Shown here in pieces: positions 8,530 to 15,971 of a DNA stretch of 64,000 bases; the first letter of the stretch is position 1; each line of letters begins with the position of its first letter. The translations under genes were made by a program, and so were the position numbers. Location of the stretch: NCBI GenBank assembly GCA_035268885.1, contig DATFKA010000136.1, positions 49,497-113,496 on the forward strand. Direction: 5' to 3'. The notes under the pieces are model-generated. The model did not search any database. It was not told the origin of the DNA and was given only the letters and a program-made list of their open reading frames with translations. Source of the DNA: DATFKA01 sp035268885 (GTDB taxonomy: Bacteria > Bacteroidota > Bacteroidia > Chitinophagales > Saprospiraceae).

Positions 8530-9573
8530 CTAAATATCCAGCGCTTTCAATAATTTTTCTGCATCAAAGTCTTTATCAATCCTGGGAAAGTACGATTCAT
8601 AAGCCTCTTTCTGTAGTTTAATGGCATAAATCTCATGGAAGAAATAACGCCCGTCCTTGATCACATAATTCAAAATAAAGAAGCGATAGGCCTCCTTCAA
8701 AAAGCGGATTTCATTTTCCGAAAGGGGATAGACGGCATGGTATTCCTTCAGAAAAAGGATAAAACGATCTTCCATCATGGTATCTGCATTATAAGAAAAT
8801 ACGGTACGGTCTCCGATGTCAGAGACGATCCGACTCAGGAAATAAAAATCCAGTATCCGGGAACTGATCCGGAACCAATCGTAGTCCCAGCGGGTATAGA
8901 GCTTGCCCGCATTCGTCACCGAGAAATTGCCAATATTCCAATCTACAAAAACGGGAATCTTTGGAAAATCCAGAGCTCCCATCGCTTCTTGATTTTCTAA
9001 AAACGTATCAATTTGCGACCGAATCACTTCTTCGTTTCGACCGTGCATAAAACGTCCCATTTCGGTATCCAGTATTTCCTGTAGATGGTGCAGATCCGAG
9101 CGAAGGGTCTTGGTCGACTTGGGTAAGGGGTTCTTGATATTGTCGCAAGTCTTATGGAAGCGGGCAAATTCCTGGCCTAGCTTGACAATATGTTTTTCTT
9201 CCAGGCGACGCGGCAGCCGTTTTTTGATCTTTACCGCATTGTAGAATACGATCCAGGTATCAATCAGGTCATTGGTGAAGCGGTGGACAAAGAGCTGATT
9301 GCCTCGCATGAGCGAGCGTGCTAGAAAGTTTTCAAAGGGACTGGGCAGATTATTCGCCATTACATTAATAATGGTATGGTCCTCAACGAAATGCTCGTAC
9401 TTTCCAAAATAAGAGAGTTTGGCAATCACAAAACTCTTATCCTCGAAAACGATTTTGTAGACGTGGTTGGTAGATACCTGTGCGCTGATATCCGAGATAG
9501 TCTTAATACTCCGACTGGGGTCATAAGCCAGCCAGGCGTACCGCACAATCGTGATAAAGTCGATTTGATGCAT
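8530..9573 (-). CDS. Aminoglycoside-phosphotransferase-like small-molecule kinase
   Basis: A 347-residue protein of the APH/choline kinase fold. Residues about 25-60 give the N-lobe strands (HVYKIVFEDKSFVIAKLS, with the ATP-contacting lysine). The catalytic loop is VFVDWNIGNFSV, in which HxD is degenerate (VDWN) and the asparagine is kept. The metal-binding segment is RWDYDWFRI, in place of the usual IDWE/DFG. It is therefore APH-like with a modified catalytic loop. The substrate is unknown; a role in antibiotic resistance is not suggested by context. It sits between a glutamine-synthetase-like ligase upstream and a HAD protein downstream, all on the minus strand, so a shared small-molecule pathway is plausible. 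Confidence 0.7.
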   Translation of the reverse strand: MHQIDFITIVRYAWLAYDPSRSIKTISDISAQVSTNHVYKIVFEDKSFVIAKLSYFGKYEHFVEDHTIINVMANNLPSPFENFLARSLMRGNQLFVHRFTNDLIDTWIVFYNAVKIKKRLPRRLEEKHIVKLGQEFARFHKTCDNIKNPLPKSTKTLRSDLHHLQEILDTEMGRFMHGRNEEVIRSQIDTFLENQEAMGALDFPKIPVFVDWNIGNFSVTNAGKLYTRWDYDWFRISSRILDFYFLSRIVSDIGDRTVFSYNADTMMEDRFILFLKEYHAVYPLSENEIRFLKEAYRFFILNYVIKDGRYFFHEIYAIKLQKEAYESYFPRIDKDFDAEKLLKALDI

Positions 9574-9629
9574 GGTCTAATTTTGATTAAGGGGCCTAAA
9601 GAACGATAATTTATTTGTAAAAGCCAGGT

Positions 9630-10988
9630 CTAAATAATCTCAAAATACCTTTTCAACTCCCAATCCGTTACGGCTTCGAGATATTGTTCCCACTCCCACT
9701 CGCGCGTCCGTACAAAATGGTCAACGAAATCAGCACCAAAGAGCTCCTTCGCCAGAGGCGATTCTTTCATGGCCCTCGTAGCACTGTGCAAATCGGAGGG
9801 CAGCGACGAATTAGCCTCATTTTCGTATTCGTTGCCTTTTGTTGCCGGGGTCTTCAAAGCCAATTGATGTCGAATACCGTAAAGACCGGAAGCCAGGGCC
9901 GCAGCCATGGACAGGTAGGGATTCGCATCGGCACCGGGTACGCGAGTTTCCAATCGGGTACTTTGGGGACCACCAGGTACCACCCGCAAAGCAGCCGTAC
10001 GGTTCTCCACTCCCCAACTGGCAGAAACGGCGGCCCAGGAGCCGGCAACCAGCCGCTTGTAACTATTGACCGTCGGGGCGTACATCGGTAGAATATGCGG
10101 CAGGCAATACAATTGGCCGGCGATGTATTGCTCCAGCAGCGGACTCATCCCTCCGGCCTGGCTACTTTCGTAAAACAGGTTTTGCGCGCCATCACGATCC
10201 CAAAGACTCTGATGAATATGCCCACTACAGCCCGGTAAGGCCTTGTTCCACTTCGCCATAAAAGAAGCCATCTGACCGTACTGGTAAGCAATCTCCTTGA
10301 CGGCAGTCTTGCACAGGGCCATGCGATCCGCCGCCTCCAAAACGGGACCGTAGACAATAGCCGCTTCGTAGACGCCATCACCCGTCTCCGTATGCAGCCC
10401 CTCCACGGGGATACCAAAGGCATGAAGTTGATCAAAAAGCGCGTGAAAAAAATCGCTTTGTTGAGCGGTACGCAACACCGAATACCCGAACATCCCCGGC
10501 GTAAGGGGTTGGGGGTCCCGGTATTTTTTATCCGCCCAACTTTGCGGCGTCTCCCGGAAGTTGAACCATTCCAGCTCTCCGGCAAAAACGGGACGAAAAC
10601 CCATGGCTTCCGTCTCTCTGATGACTTTACCCAGAAGCGTGCGCGGGCAGACACCCCCCACCCCGGTCTCGTCCTCCGAAAAATCGCCCAACAGGAAAGG
10701 CAAATCCTTTTCCCAGGGTACAAAGCGCAGCGTATGGGGATCAAGCCTGGCCTGGGCATCCGGATACCCTGTATGCCAACCCGACACCTGAGTATTTTCG
10801 TAGGGTACATCGGAGCTATCCCAACCAAAGACAACGTTACAAAAACCAAAGCCCTCCGCGATTGCCTTTTTTACTTTGCTAATGTGCAAAAGTTTTCCGC
10901 GCAGAATACCGTCGATATCAAACACCCCCACGCGAATCTTTTGGATATTTTTTTCACTGAACAGCTGTAGTACATCTTGAACTTGCAT
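9630..10988 (-). CDS. Glutamine synthetase-family gamma-glutamyl ligase
   Basis: A 452-residue member of the glutamine synthetase fold. The start, with VGVFDIDGILRGK, is the beta-grasp domain. Acidic metal ligands are in ELEWFNF and ETGDGVYEA. The substrate loop is PGCSGHIHQSL, the ATP/phosphate arginines are in NSYKRLVAGSWAAVSASWGVENRTAALRV, and the last metal glutamate is in RLETRVPGADANPYLSMAA. Size and the divergent loops fit the GlnA-like group (PuuA/FluG and related) that joins glutamate to amines, more than housekeeping GlnA. Downstream are an APH-like kinase and a HAD protein, so it probably starts a three-gene unit that modifies an amine-containing metabolite. The amine is unknown. 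Confidence 0.85.
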   Translation of the reverse strand: MQVQDVLQLFSEKNIQKIRVGVFDIDGILRGKLLHISKVKKAIAEGFGFCNVVFGWDSSDVPYENTQVSGWHTGYPDAQARLDPHTLRFVPWEKDLPFLLGDFSEDETGVGGVCPRTLLGKVIRETEAMGFRPVFAGELEWFNFRETPQSWADKKYRDPQPLTPGMFGYSVLRTAQQSDFFHALFDQLHAFGIPVEGLHTETGDGVYEAAIVYGPVLEAADRMALCKTAVKEIAYQYGQMASFMAKWNKALPGCSGHIHQSLWDRDGAQNLFYESSQAGGMSPLLEQYIAGQLYCLPHILPMYAPTVNSYKRLVAGSWAAVSASWGVENRTAALRVVPGGPQSTRLETRVPGADANPYLSMAAALASGLYGIRHQLALKTPATKGNEYENEANSSLPSDLHSATRAMKESPLAKELFGADFVDHFVRTREWEWEQYLEAVTDWELKRYFEII

Positions 10989-11109
10989 CTTACTAATTTA
11001 AAATAATTCAACTCTATTTCTTATGACTTTTGTTATTGAAATGATTTAATCAGGGTAGCTTGGAGCTGAATTTGCTTTGAACCTGAATATCTATCAATTT
11101 TTTCACTAA

Positions 11110-11357
11110 GAAGTTGTTTAAGAATTCCTGATGAGAATATGAGGCGGTTTAAACTTTTTGGTTCAAGCGGTCTTAAAAAGCTTGTAGGTTATGGCAAAGC
11201 TCAATTTGAGATGCGTAGCCAAAGTTACGGATCGAAAATTAGCTGCCGTCCAGGTCCTATAAGACTTTAAGACTCAGCGAACTGAAAAAGTTTAAAGCGC
11301 TTCTATTGATAACGGCTTGGAAGCCAAGGGCTCAGTGAGGAGTTTTTAAACAACTTC
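11110..11357 (+). mobile_element. MITE copy A, interrupted by a second MITE
   Basis: The left end GAAGTTGTTTAAGAATTCCT and the right end (reverse complement GAAGTTGTTTAAAAACTCCT) form a 20-bp terminal inverted repeat with two mismatches. It is flanked by the direct repeat TAA at 11107-11109 and 11358-11360. No transposase is encoded. Removing the inner element (11141-11303) and one copy of its TAT duplication leaves 82 bases that align along their length with the 88-base copy at 39493-39580. This marks it as the same family, later hit by another element. Confidence 0.85.
11141..11303 (+). mobile_element. Second MITE family, inserted in MITE copy A
   Basis: A 163-base element with ends GAGGCGGTTTAAACTTTTT and (reverse complement) GAAGCGCTTTAAACTTTTT, differing at two positions. 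Inverted similarity extends inward through GTTC and GTCTTAAA to about 40 bases. It is flanked by TAT on both sides (11138-11140 and 11304-11306), a 3-bp target duplication. It carries no ORF of note. Confidence 0.75.
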
Positions 11358-11372
11358 TAAAACAATACACAA

Positions 11373-12329
11373 ATGAAACCCATCTACTTCACTCTTTTAT
11401 TTTTCGGCCTACTCATCTCTGCCTGTACAGATATTCCACAGCAGGAAAACGAAACAGATCATTCATTAGTATACCTGAACTATACGGAAAGCGGCCTTGA
11501 TTCTGCCTACAGTCAAAGCTTCTGGGCCCCTAATAGCCGCTTGGTTTTTAATCAAATATATGGCCTGCGCGCATTAGCAAACGAAGCCCTCGGTAAGCCC
11601 GAAAGGATAACTTACGGTGAAACGGAAGCGGAAAAACTAGACCTCTATCGGCCCAAACGGCAAAATTCGCCTATCCATATTTACGTTCACGGGGGAGCCT
11701 GGCGCAGTGGAAATGGATCCGGAGAAAGTGCATACAACGCCAGAAAATTCGTCGAACGGGGCATCATGTACCTGGCTCCCGATTACGAGCTGGTGACGGA
11801 TGCAGAAGGAAGCCTTTATCCTATGGTAGAACAACTCAGAAGGGCCATTATTTGGACATACCAAAATGCTCGCACATATGGAGGGGATCCTAACCAAATT
11901 TACCTGTCGGGGCACTCCGCCGGCGGCCATCTGGGCGGCGTACTGATCACTACCGACTGGCAACAGTATGGCCTACCCGCCGATGTTATTAAAGGTGCAT
12001 ATCTCAGTAGCGGGATGTACGACCTGTACCCGGTAAGCTTATCCTCCCGAAACGAATATGTCACCTTTACCGAAAAAATGATACAGGACCTCAGCCCTGC
12101 ACAGCACGCTCAGTATCTGAGCACGCCGGTCATCTTGGCGCACGGTACAGCCGAAAGTCCGGAGTTTAAAAGACAGACGGAAGCGTTTGCCCAATTATTG
12201 CAAGAGCAGGGTAAGGAGGTAAATTTGCAGGTTTTGGAAGGATATAATCATTTTGAGATCATGATCGCCCTTGGCAATCCTTACGATCTTCCCGGGCAAG
12301 TCATGCTTCAGCAAATGGGGCTGGACTAA
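11373..12329 (+). CDS. Alpha/beta-hydrolase lipoprotein (esterase/lipase family)
   Basis: A 318-residue hydrolase with a lipobox LISAC (lipidated Cys18). The oxyanion-hole block HGGAWRSGNG follows the IHIYV strand, and GHSAGG (about residues 180-185) is the nucleophile elbow. DL-type and GYNHFE segments at the C terminus give the likely catalytic Asp and His. The pattern matches the BD-FAE/kynurenine-formamidase-like branch (alpha/beta-hydrolase_3 family), members of which remove acyl or feruloyl groups from glycans or small esters. Lipidation places it in the envelope. It is next to, and convergent with, a sulfatase lipoprotein, so a joint role in removing ester and sulfate decorations from polysaccharide is plausible. 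The MITE ends 15 bases before its start. Confidence 0.85.
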   Translation: MKPIYFTLLFFGLLISACTDIPQQENETDHSLVYLNYTESGLDSAYSQSFWAPNSRLVFNQIYGLRALANEALGKPERITYGETEAEKLDLYRPKRQNSPIHIYVHGGAWRSGNGSGESAYNARKFVERGIMYLAPDYELVTDAEGSLYPMVEQLRRAIIWTYQNARTYGGDPNQIYLSGHSAGGHLGGVLITTDWQQYGLPADVIKGAYLSSGMYDLYPVSLSSRNEYVTFTEKMIQDLSPAQHAQYLSTPVILAHGTAESPEFKRQTEAFAQLLQEQGKEVNLQVLEGYNHFEIMIALGNPYDLPGQVMLQQMGLD

Positions 12330-12340
12330 AAGACCTGCGC

Positions 12341-12439
12341 TTACTTAAACAGCTGTCGCAACCAAAACCGAAAGCCCAATTGGGGATAATCGTTCCAGCG
12401 GATAGCGGGCTGCGCGATACCCGGCAAAAGATGCTTCCC
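12341..12439 (-). pseudogene. In-frame 32-codon remnant after the sulfatase stop
   Basis: Directly after the TAG stop of the sulfatase (12440-12442), the same frame stays open for 32 codons to a TAA at 12341. The encoded end, RWNDYPQLGFRFWLRQLFK, looks protein-like, with a YPQLGFR pattern reminiscent of the C-terminal GFR strand of formylglycine-generating (SUMF1) domains. It could be a decayed downstream gene or a C-terminal extension lost by a stop mutation. The family suggestion is tentative. Confidence 0.3.
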
Positions 12440-13888
12440 CTACTTCGACGAGTTATATGCTGGGTTAGTTTTAGGAAGTTGCGCTCCCGTCTCCGCTTGC
12501 CAGGCCTGAAGCTCTCGTAGTAAGGTTTTTGCTTTTCCCGGAAGGGAGTCGACCAGATTCTTCGTTTCACTCAGATCATTACTCAGGTCGTACAGCTCTA
12601 CACTATCCTGCTCATAAAATTGGATTAGCTTGTAATCTCCCATACGGATGGCTGCGGAAGGTAGACTACCCGAGCCGTGGTAATGCGGAAAGTGCCAGTA
12701 TAAACGGCGATTTGACGCTTTGTCTCTTCCTGTAAGCTGGGGGCTCAGACTCTTACCATCCAGGTCTTGTTCCGGCATTTGGTCCAGCCCTAGTAAATCT
12801 AAAAGTGTGGGATATAAATCTATGCTGGTCGTTAAGTCTGCGCTGATCCGCGCTTCAATTTTTCCGGGCCAACTGATCATCAGGGGTACCCGAATACCTC
12901 CTTCGTAAAGCCAGCCTTTACCGGCCCGAAGGGGACGTACCGCCGTAGGTGCCCGCTTATTTCGAAGCGTGGTTAGGCCCCCGTTGTCTGAGGTGAAAAC
13001 GATAATGGTTTCTTCTGCCAGCCCGAGCATTTCGAGTTCTGCTCGTATGCGTGCTACGCTCTGATCTACACTCTCCACCATCGCCGCGTAGACGGGGTTG
13101 TTCTGATCCTGGCGCGTCCAATGATCCCGTTCCAAATGATAAGCCGAATCTTTCGCACTCGCCTGTACGGTAGCTTTCCGCCTGTACTTTTGAACCAGGG
13201 AATCTTTCGCCTCGATCGGCGTATGTACCGCGTAGTGGGATAAATACAAAAGAAAAGGTTGATCAGTATTTTCATGGATGAATTGCAGGGACTCCGTCGT
13301 CAGGCGATCCGTAAGGTACTCTCCGGCTTCCCCTCCCGGCAGGCCTGGCACATCAAATTTATTCCCCTTTTGATAAGGATGAAAATAAGTCGCTGGCTGC
13401 CCCGCGTCGTGTCCGCCTATGTTGGTATCAAAGCCCTGGTCTTCTGGCAGGTAACCCACGCCACCCAGGTGCCATTTACCAAAGAAGCCCGTTCGATAGC
13501 CCTCCTCTTTTAGCCTTTCGGCAAAAGTTATCTCACTTAGGGGCAGGGCATGCTGATCCTCGGCGCCCAGCAGAGGACGGTTTTTAGGGTTCGATCCCGG
13601 TATCCAATCGGTCATATTCAGTCGGGCCGGACTTTTTCCCGTCAGGATGCTGGCCCGCGTCGGACTACAAATCGAAGCCGCGGCGTAAGCATCGGTAAAT
13701 CGCACTCCCGAGCGGGCAAGCTGATCGATAGCCGGGGTTTCATAAAAAGTACTCCCGTAACAAGTCAGATCATTCCAGCCCAGGTCATCAATCAGAATAA
13801 ATACAATATTGGGCAACTTTCCTTCCTTTTTGGGCTGACAAGCCGATAAAATAAGGGTAAGTAATAGGATCAGGTATCTCAAAGACAT
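12440..13888 (-). CDS. Sulfatase lipoprotein (Cys-type)
   Basis: A 482-residue arylsulfatase-fold lipoprotein with a lipobox LSAC (lipidated Cys16). Metal ligands appear in FILIDDLGWND. The modification motif is CSPTRASILTG, C-x-P-x-R, so the cysteine must be converted to formylglycine by a separate enzyme that is not encoded in the window. KWHLGG, HYAVHTPIEA and FTSDNGG supply the remaining active-site Lys, His and Asp-Asn. It likely removes sulfate esters from algal or other polysaccharides at the cell surface. The neighbour is an esterase lipoprotein in convergent orientation. An open stretch of 32 codons follows its stop in frame. Confidence 0.93.
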   Translation of the reverse strand: MSLRYLILLLTLILSACQPKKEGKLPNIVFILIDDLGWNDLTCYGSTFYETPAIDQLARSGVRFTDAYAAASICSPTRASILTGKSPARLNMTDWIPGSNPKNRPLLGAEDQHALPLSEITFAERLKEEGYRTGFFGKWHLGGVGYLPEDQGFDTNIGGHDAGQPATYFHPYQKGNKFDVPGLPGGEAGEYLTDRLTTESLQFIHENTDQPFLLYLSHYAVHTPIEAKDSLVQKYRRKATVQASAKDSAYHLERDHWTRQDQNNPVYAAMVESVDQSVARIRAELEMLGLAEETIIVFTSDNGGLTTLRNKRAPTAVRPLRAGKGWLYEGGIRVPLMISWPGKIEARISADLTTSIDLYPTLLDLLGLDQMPEQDLDGKSLSPQLTGRDKASNRRLYWHFPHYHGSGSLPSAAIRMGDYKLIQFYEQDSVELYDLSNDLSETKNLVDSLPGKAKTLLRELQAWQAETGAQLPKTNPAYNSSK

Positions 13889-13930
13889 AAATTGGATTTA
13901 AAGCATTTACTTCCTGAATCGGTAGGGTTT

Positions 13931-14998
13931 CTAAATAAAGTCGAAGGAAGAGATATAGGGTGGGTACCGCAGTAACTGCTCCAGCTGTTCTTCACTAAGA
14001 TTTGTTGTATTGTAAGCAATAAAAGTACCCGCATCTTTAACAAAGCGATGGATTAGCCCCAGTTTTCCCCGTTCCAAGATCATCTTGGCTAGCGGAGCGT
14101 CTTCGGCCAACCAAAAAACCGCAGATTTTAGTTTTTCTTGTGCCAGTAAACCTTCTATCAATTCATAGAGGGCAGCTTCCTCGCCGGATTTATAGTAAAT
14201 CCCCTCGAAGGTGATAAACTCAAAATGCCTGGGGTTAAACATCTTATTGACAAGGGGGAGTCGGGGGAGTACGTTTAACATAATTTTGCCACTCAATCCG
14301 GGCATGGACTCTACCTTCCAAACGGTTTTGTGTACTTGCAGTCCCGCCAGGATTTCTCCCTTTTCCCGAATGACGTAGTAGCGGTCTTTCTGGAAGACAT
14401 TCTGAAAATGACGAATGGCGTAGTCGGCGTAGAAGTCTTCCAGTAAATTGAGGACTTCTTCCCGCTCTGCCTCGGTGGTGATCCTTTCTATTCTTTTGCT
14501 CCCTTTCGGAAAAAAACGACTAAAACCAATGGTCCGGACCGGCTTCCGGTCTTCAAAACCAACCTTCTCAACAATTTTTATGGAGCGGGAGTTGCCGCCT
14601 TCCAGTACGCCGTAAAGCAAAGTCCCCTGGGGTAGCGTTTTAACGAAAGCATCAATAAAAAGGAGACTCATCTCCTTGGTAATCCCTTTACCCCGGTAAT
14701 CCGGATGGGCACTAAAATAGCGGATATAGTAACTATCCAGGGGCTGATCGCCCTGCCAGGTCTCTATCCGACTCATCACCATACAGGCTACGAATTTTTC
14801 GCCTTCGGTAGCATAAGCGGTATAAGGCTGCTCAATGTGGGCGATGCGATCTTCGGTATCGTAATGCCGGTAAACCGCTCCGTCGGTACCCAGGCGGACC
14901 GTCTTTAAAAAGTTCACAATAAAGGGAGAAATCCCTTCTTCTACCCAAATCTGATAAGGCCCCTGCTCCGTAATGAGTGTCCGTGATTCTGTTTGCAT
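13931..14998 (-). CDS. GNAT-family N-acetyltransferase
   Basis: A 355-residue protein. Residues about 50-165 carry a GNAT domain: YYIRYFSAHPDYRGKGITKEM contains the acetyl-CoA pyrophosphate loop (RGKGIT), and GNSRSIKIVEKVGFE is the usual final helix and strand. The second half (about 190-355) has a similar strand/helix alternation (YYVIREKGEILAGLQVHK) and may be a second, degenerate GNAT unit. The substrate is unknown. It is separated from the sulfatase by 42 bases and from the metal transporter by 84, all on the same strand. Confidence 0.8.
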   Translation of the reverse strand: MQTESRTLITEQGPYQIWVEEGISPFIVNFLKTVRLGTDGAVYRHYDTEDRIAHIEQPYTAYATEGEKFVACMVMSRIETWQGDQPLDSYYIRYFSAHPDYRGKGITKEMSLLFIDAFVKTLPQGTLLYGVLEGGNSRSIKIVEKVGFEDRKPVRTIGFSRFFPKGSKRIERITTEAEREEVLNLLEDFYADYAIRHFQNVFQKDRYYVIREKGEILAGLQVHKTVWKVESMPGLSGKIMLNVLPRLPLVNKMFNPRHFEFITFEGIYYKSGEEAALYELIEGLLAQEKLKSAVFWLAEDAPLAKMILERGKLGLIHRFVKDAGTFIAYNTTNLSEEQLEQLLRYPPYISSFDFI

Positions 14999-15082
14999 AA
15001 TTTTAGTGATAACACCGTATTTTTTGCTGTGCTGATAACAGCACTTCTACGATTCTCTTTGAATAGGCTAAGGTAAATATTT

Positions 15083-15970
15083 TCAGAAAAATGTAAGGGA
15101 GGCCGTTTTACTGCCTTTCTTACGACGTAGCACCCCATTTTGGGGTGAAAAAAGAAAGGCCAAGGCAAAGCCAACACCCGCCACACTAACGATCGCACCA
15201 GCAATGGACCCATCAATCGCCACCGCCAGATAATAGCCTAAGACACTGATCCCGATGGAGATTAAAACGGAAATCCCCATCATCGTCTTAAGCTCATCCG
15301 TCAACAGGTAAGCGGTAGCGGGCGGCACCACAAACAAGGCAACCACCAAAATAGCACCCACCGAATCAAAGGCCGCAACGGTGGTCATGGATACGGCTCC
15401 CATCAACAAATAATTCCACAAGGCGATTGAAATACCAATGGAAGCGGCATAGGCCGGATCAAAGGTTGTCAGGTGTAAAAAACGATAGGCTATACTTAAA
15501 AACAGAATATTAACCAGCAGAATGAGCCCAGAGACATAAAGCGCTCTCGGCCCCATAATCTGCCCCCCATCCCGAATCCAAAGATCGATGGGTACGTAAG
15601 CAATTTCGCCGTATAGCACACATTCCTGGTCAAGATCTACCTGACCGGCGTAGACCGATATCAGGATCACGCCCAGGGCAAACAACCAGGTGAAAGTAAC
15701 CCCGATGGCAGCATCCGTCTGGAGGCGGGCCCTTTTATGAAAGAATTCGATCAAAAAAGTAGTAAATACCCCTAACAGGGCCGCTCCTAAGATCATTTGC
15801 ATAGAATCTCGGGAACCAGAAATTAGAAAGGCAATTACAATGCCGGGCAGTACAGCGTGGGAAATCGCATCGCCCACCATGGCCATCCGCCGCAAAATGA
15901 GGAAGCAGCCCAGTAGACTACAAGAAATGGCAAATAAACTAGCCGTGGTTATGATATAAACTGCATCCAT
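15083..15970 (-). CDS. Metal ABC transporter permease (TroD/MntB-like)
   Basis: A 295-residue ABC-3 type permease with about eight hydrophobic segments; AMVGDAISHAVLPGIVIAFL is the family's conserved loop near residue 30-50. It pairs with the permease encoded just upstream (1 base between the genes) to form a channel for Mn, Fe or Zn across the inner membrane. The C terminus is short and ends about 20 residues after the last membrane segment, so, unlike its partner, it carries no extra domain. It is the last gene of the four-gene transport operon. Confidence 0.93.
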   Translation of the reverse strand: MDAVYIITTASLFAISCSLLGCFLILRRMAMVGDAISHAVLPGIVIAFLISGSRDSMQMILGAALLGVFTTFLIEFFHKRARLQTDAAIGVTFTWLFALGVILISVYAGQVDLDQECVLYGEIAYVPIDLWIRDGGQIMGPRALYVSGLILLVNILFLSIAYRFLHLTTFDPAYAASIGISIALWNYLLMGAVSMTTVAAFDSVGAILVVALFVVPPATAYLLTDELKTMMGISVLISIGISVLGYYLAVAIDGSIAGAIVSVAGVGFALAFLFSPQNGVLRRKKGSKTASLTFF

Positions 15971-15971
15971 C

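Larger units (their letters stand above)
10989..11372. other. Intergenic region, mostly a nested MITE
   Basis: 384 bases between the divergent ligase and esterase genes. Bases 11110-11357 are a miniature transposon with another inside it. The remaining ~120 bases next to the ligase start are A+T-rich, and I see no convincing promoter, RNA or small ORF there. Confidence 0.7.

Noticed and set aside
8530..9573. Antibiotic-resistance kinase
   Set aside because: The protein has the APH fold, but its catalytic loop is degenerate (VDWNIGNF) and it sits in a metabolic cluster with no resistance or mobile context.
10145..10849. Long minus-strand frame shifted within the glutamine-synthetase-like gene
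   Set aside because: Arg/Trp-rich composition without motifs; it is a shadow of the ligase, which has all its expected motifs.
13580..13600. tRNA-like T-loop sequence GGGTTCGATCCC
   Set aside because: It lies within the sulfatase coding frame and no acceptor, D or anticodon stems can be formed around it.
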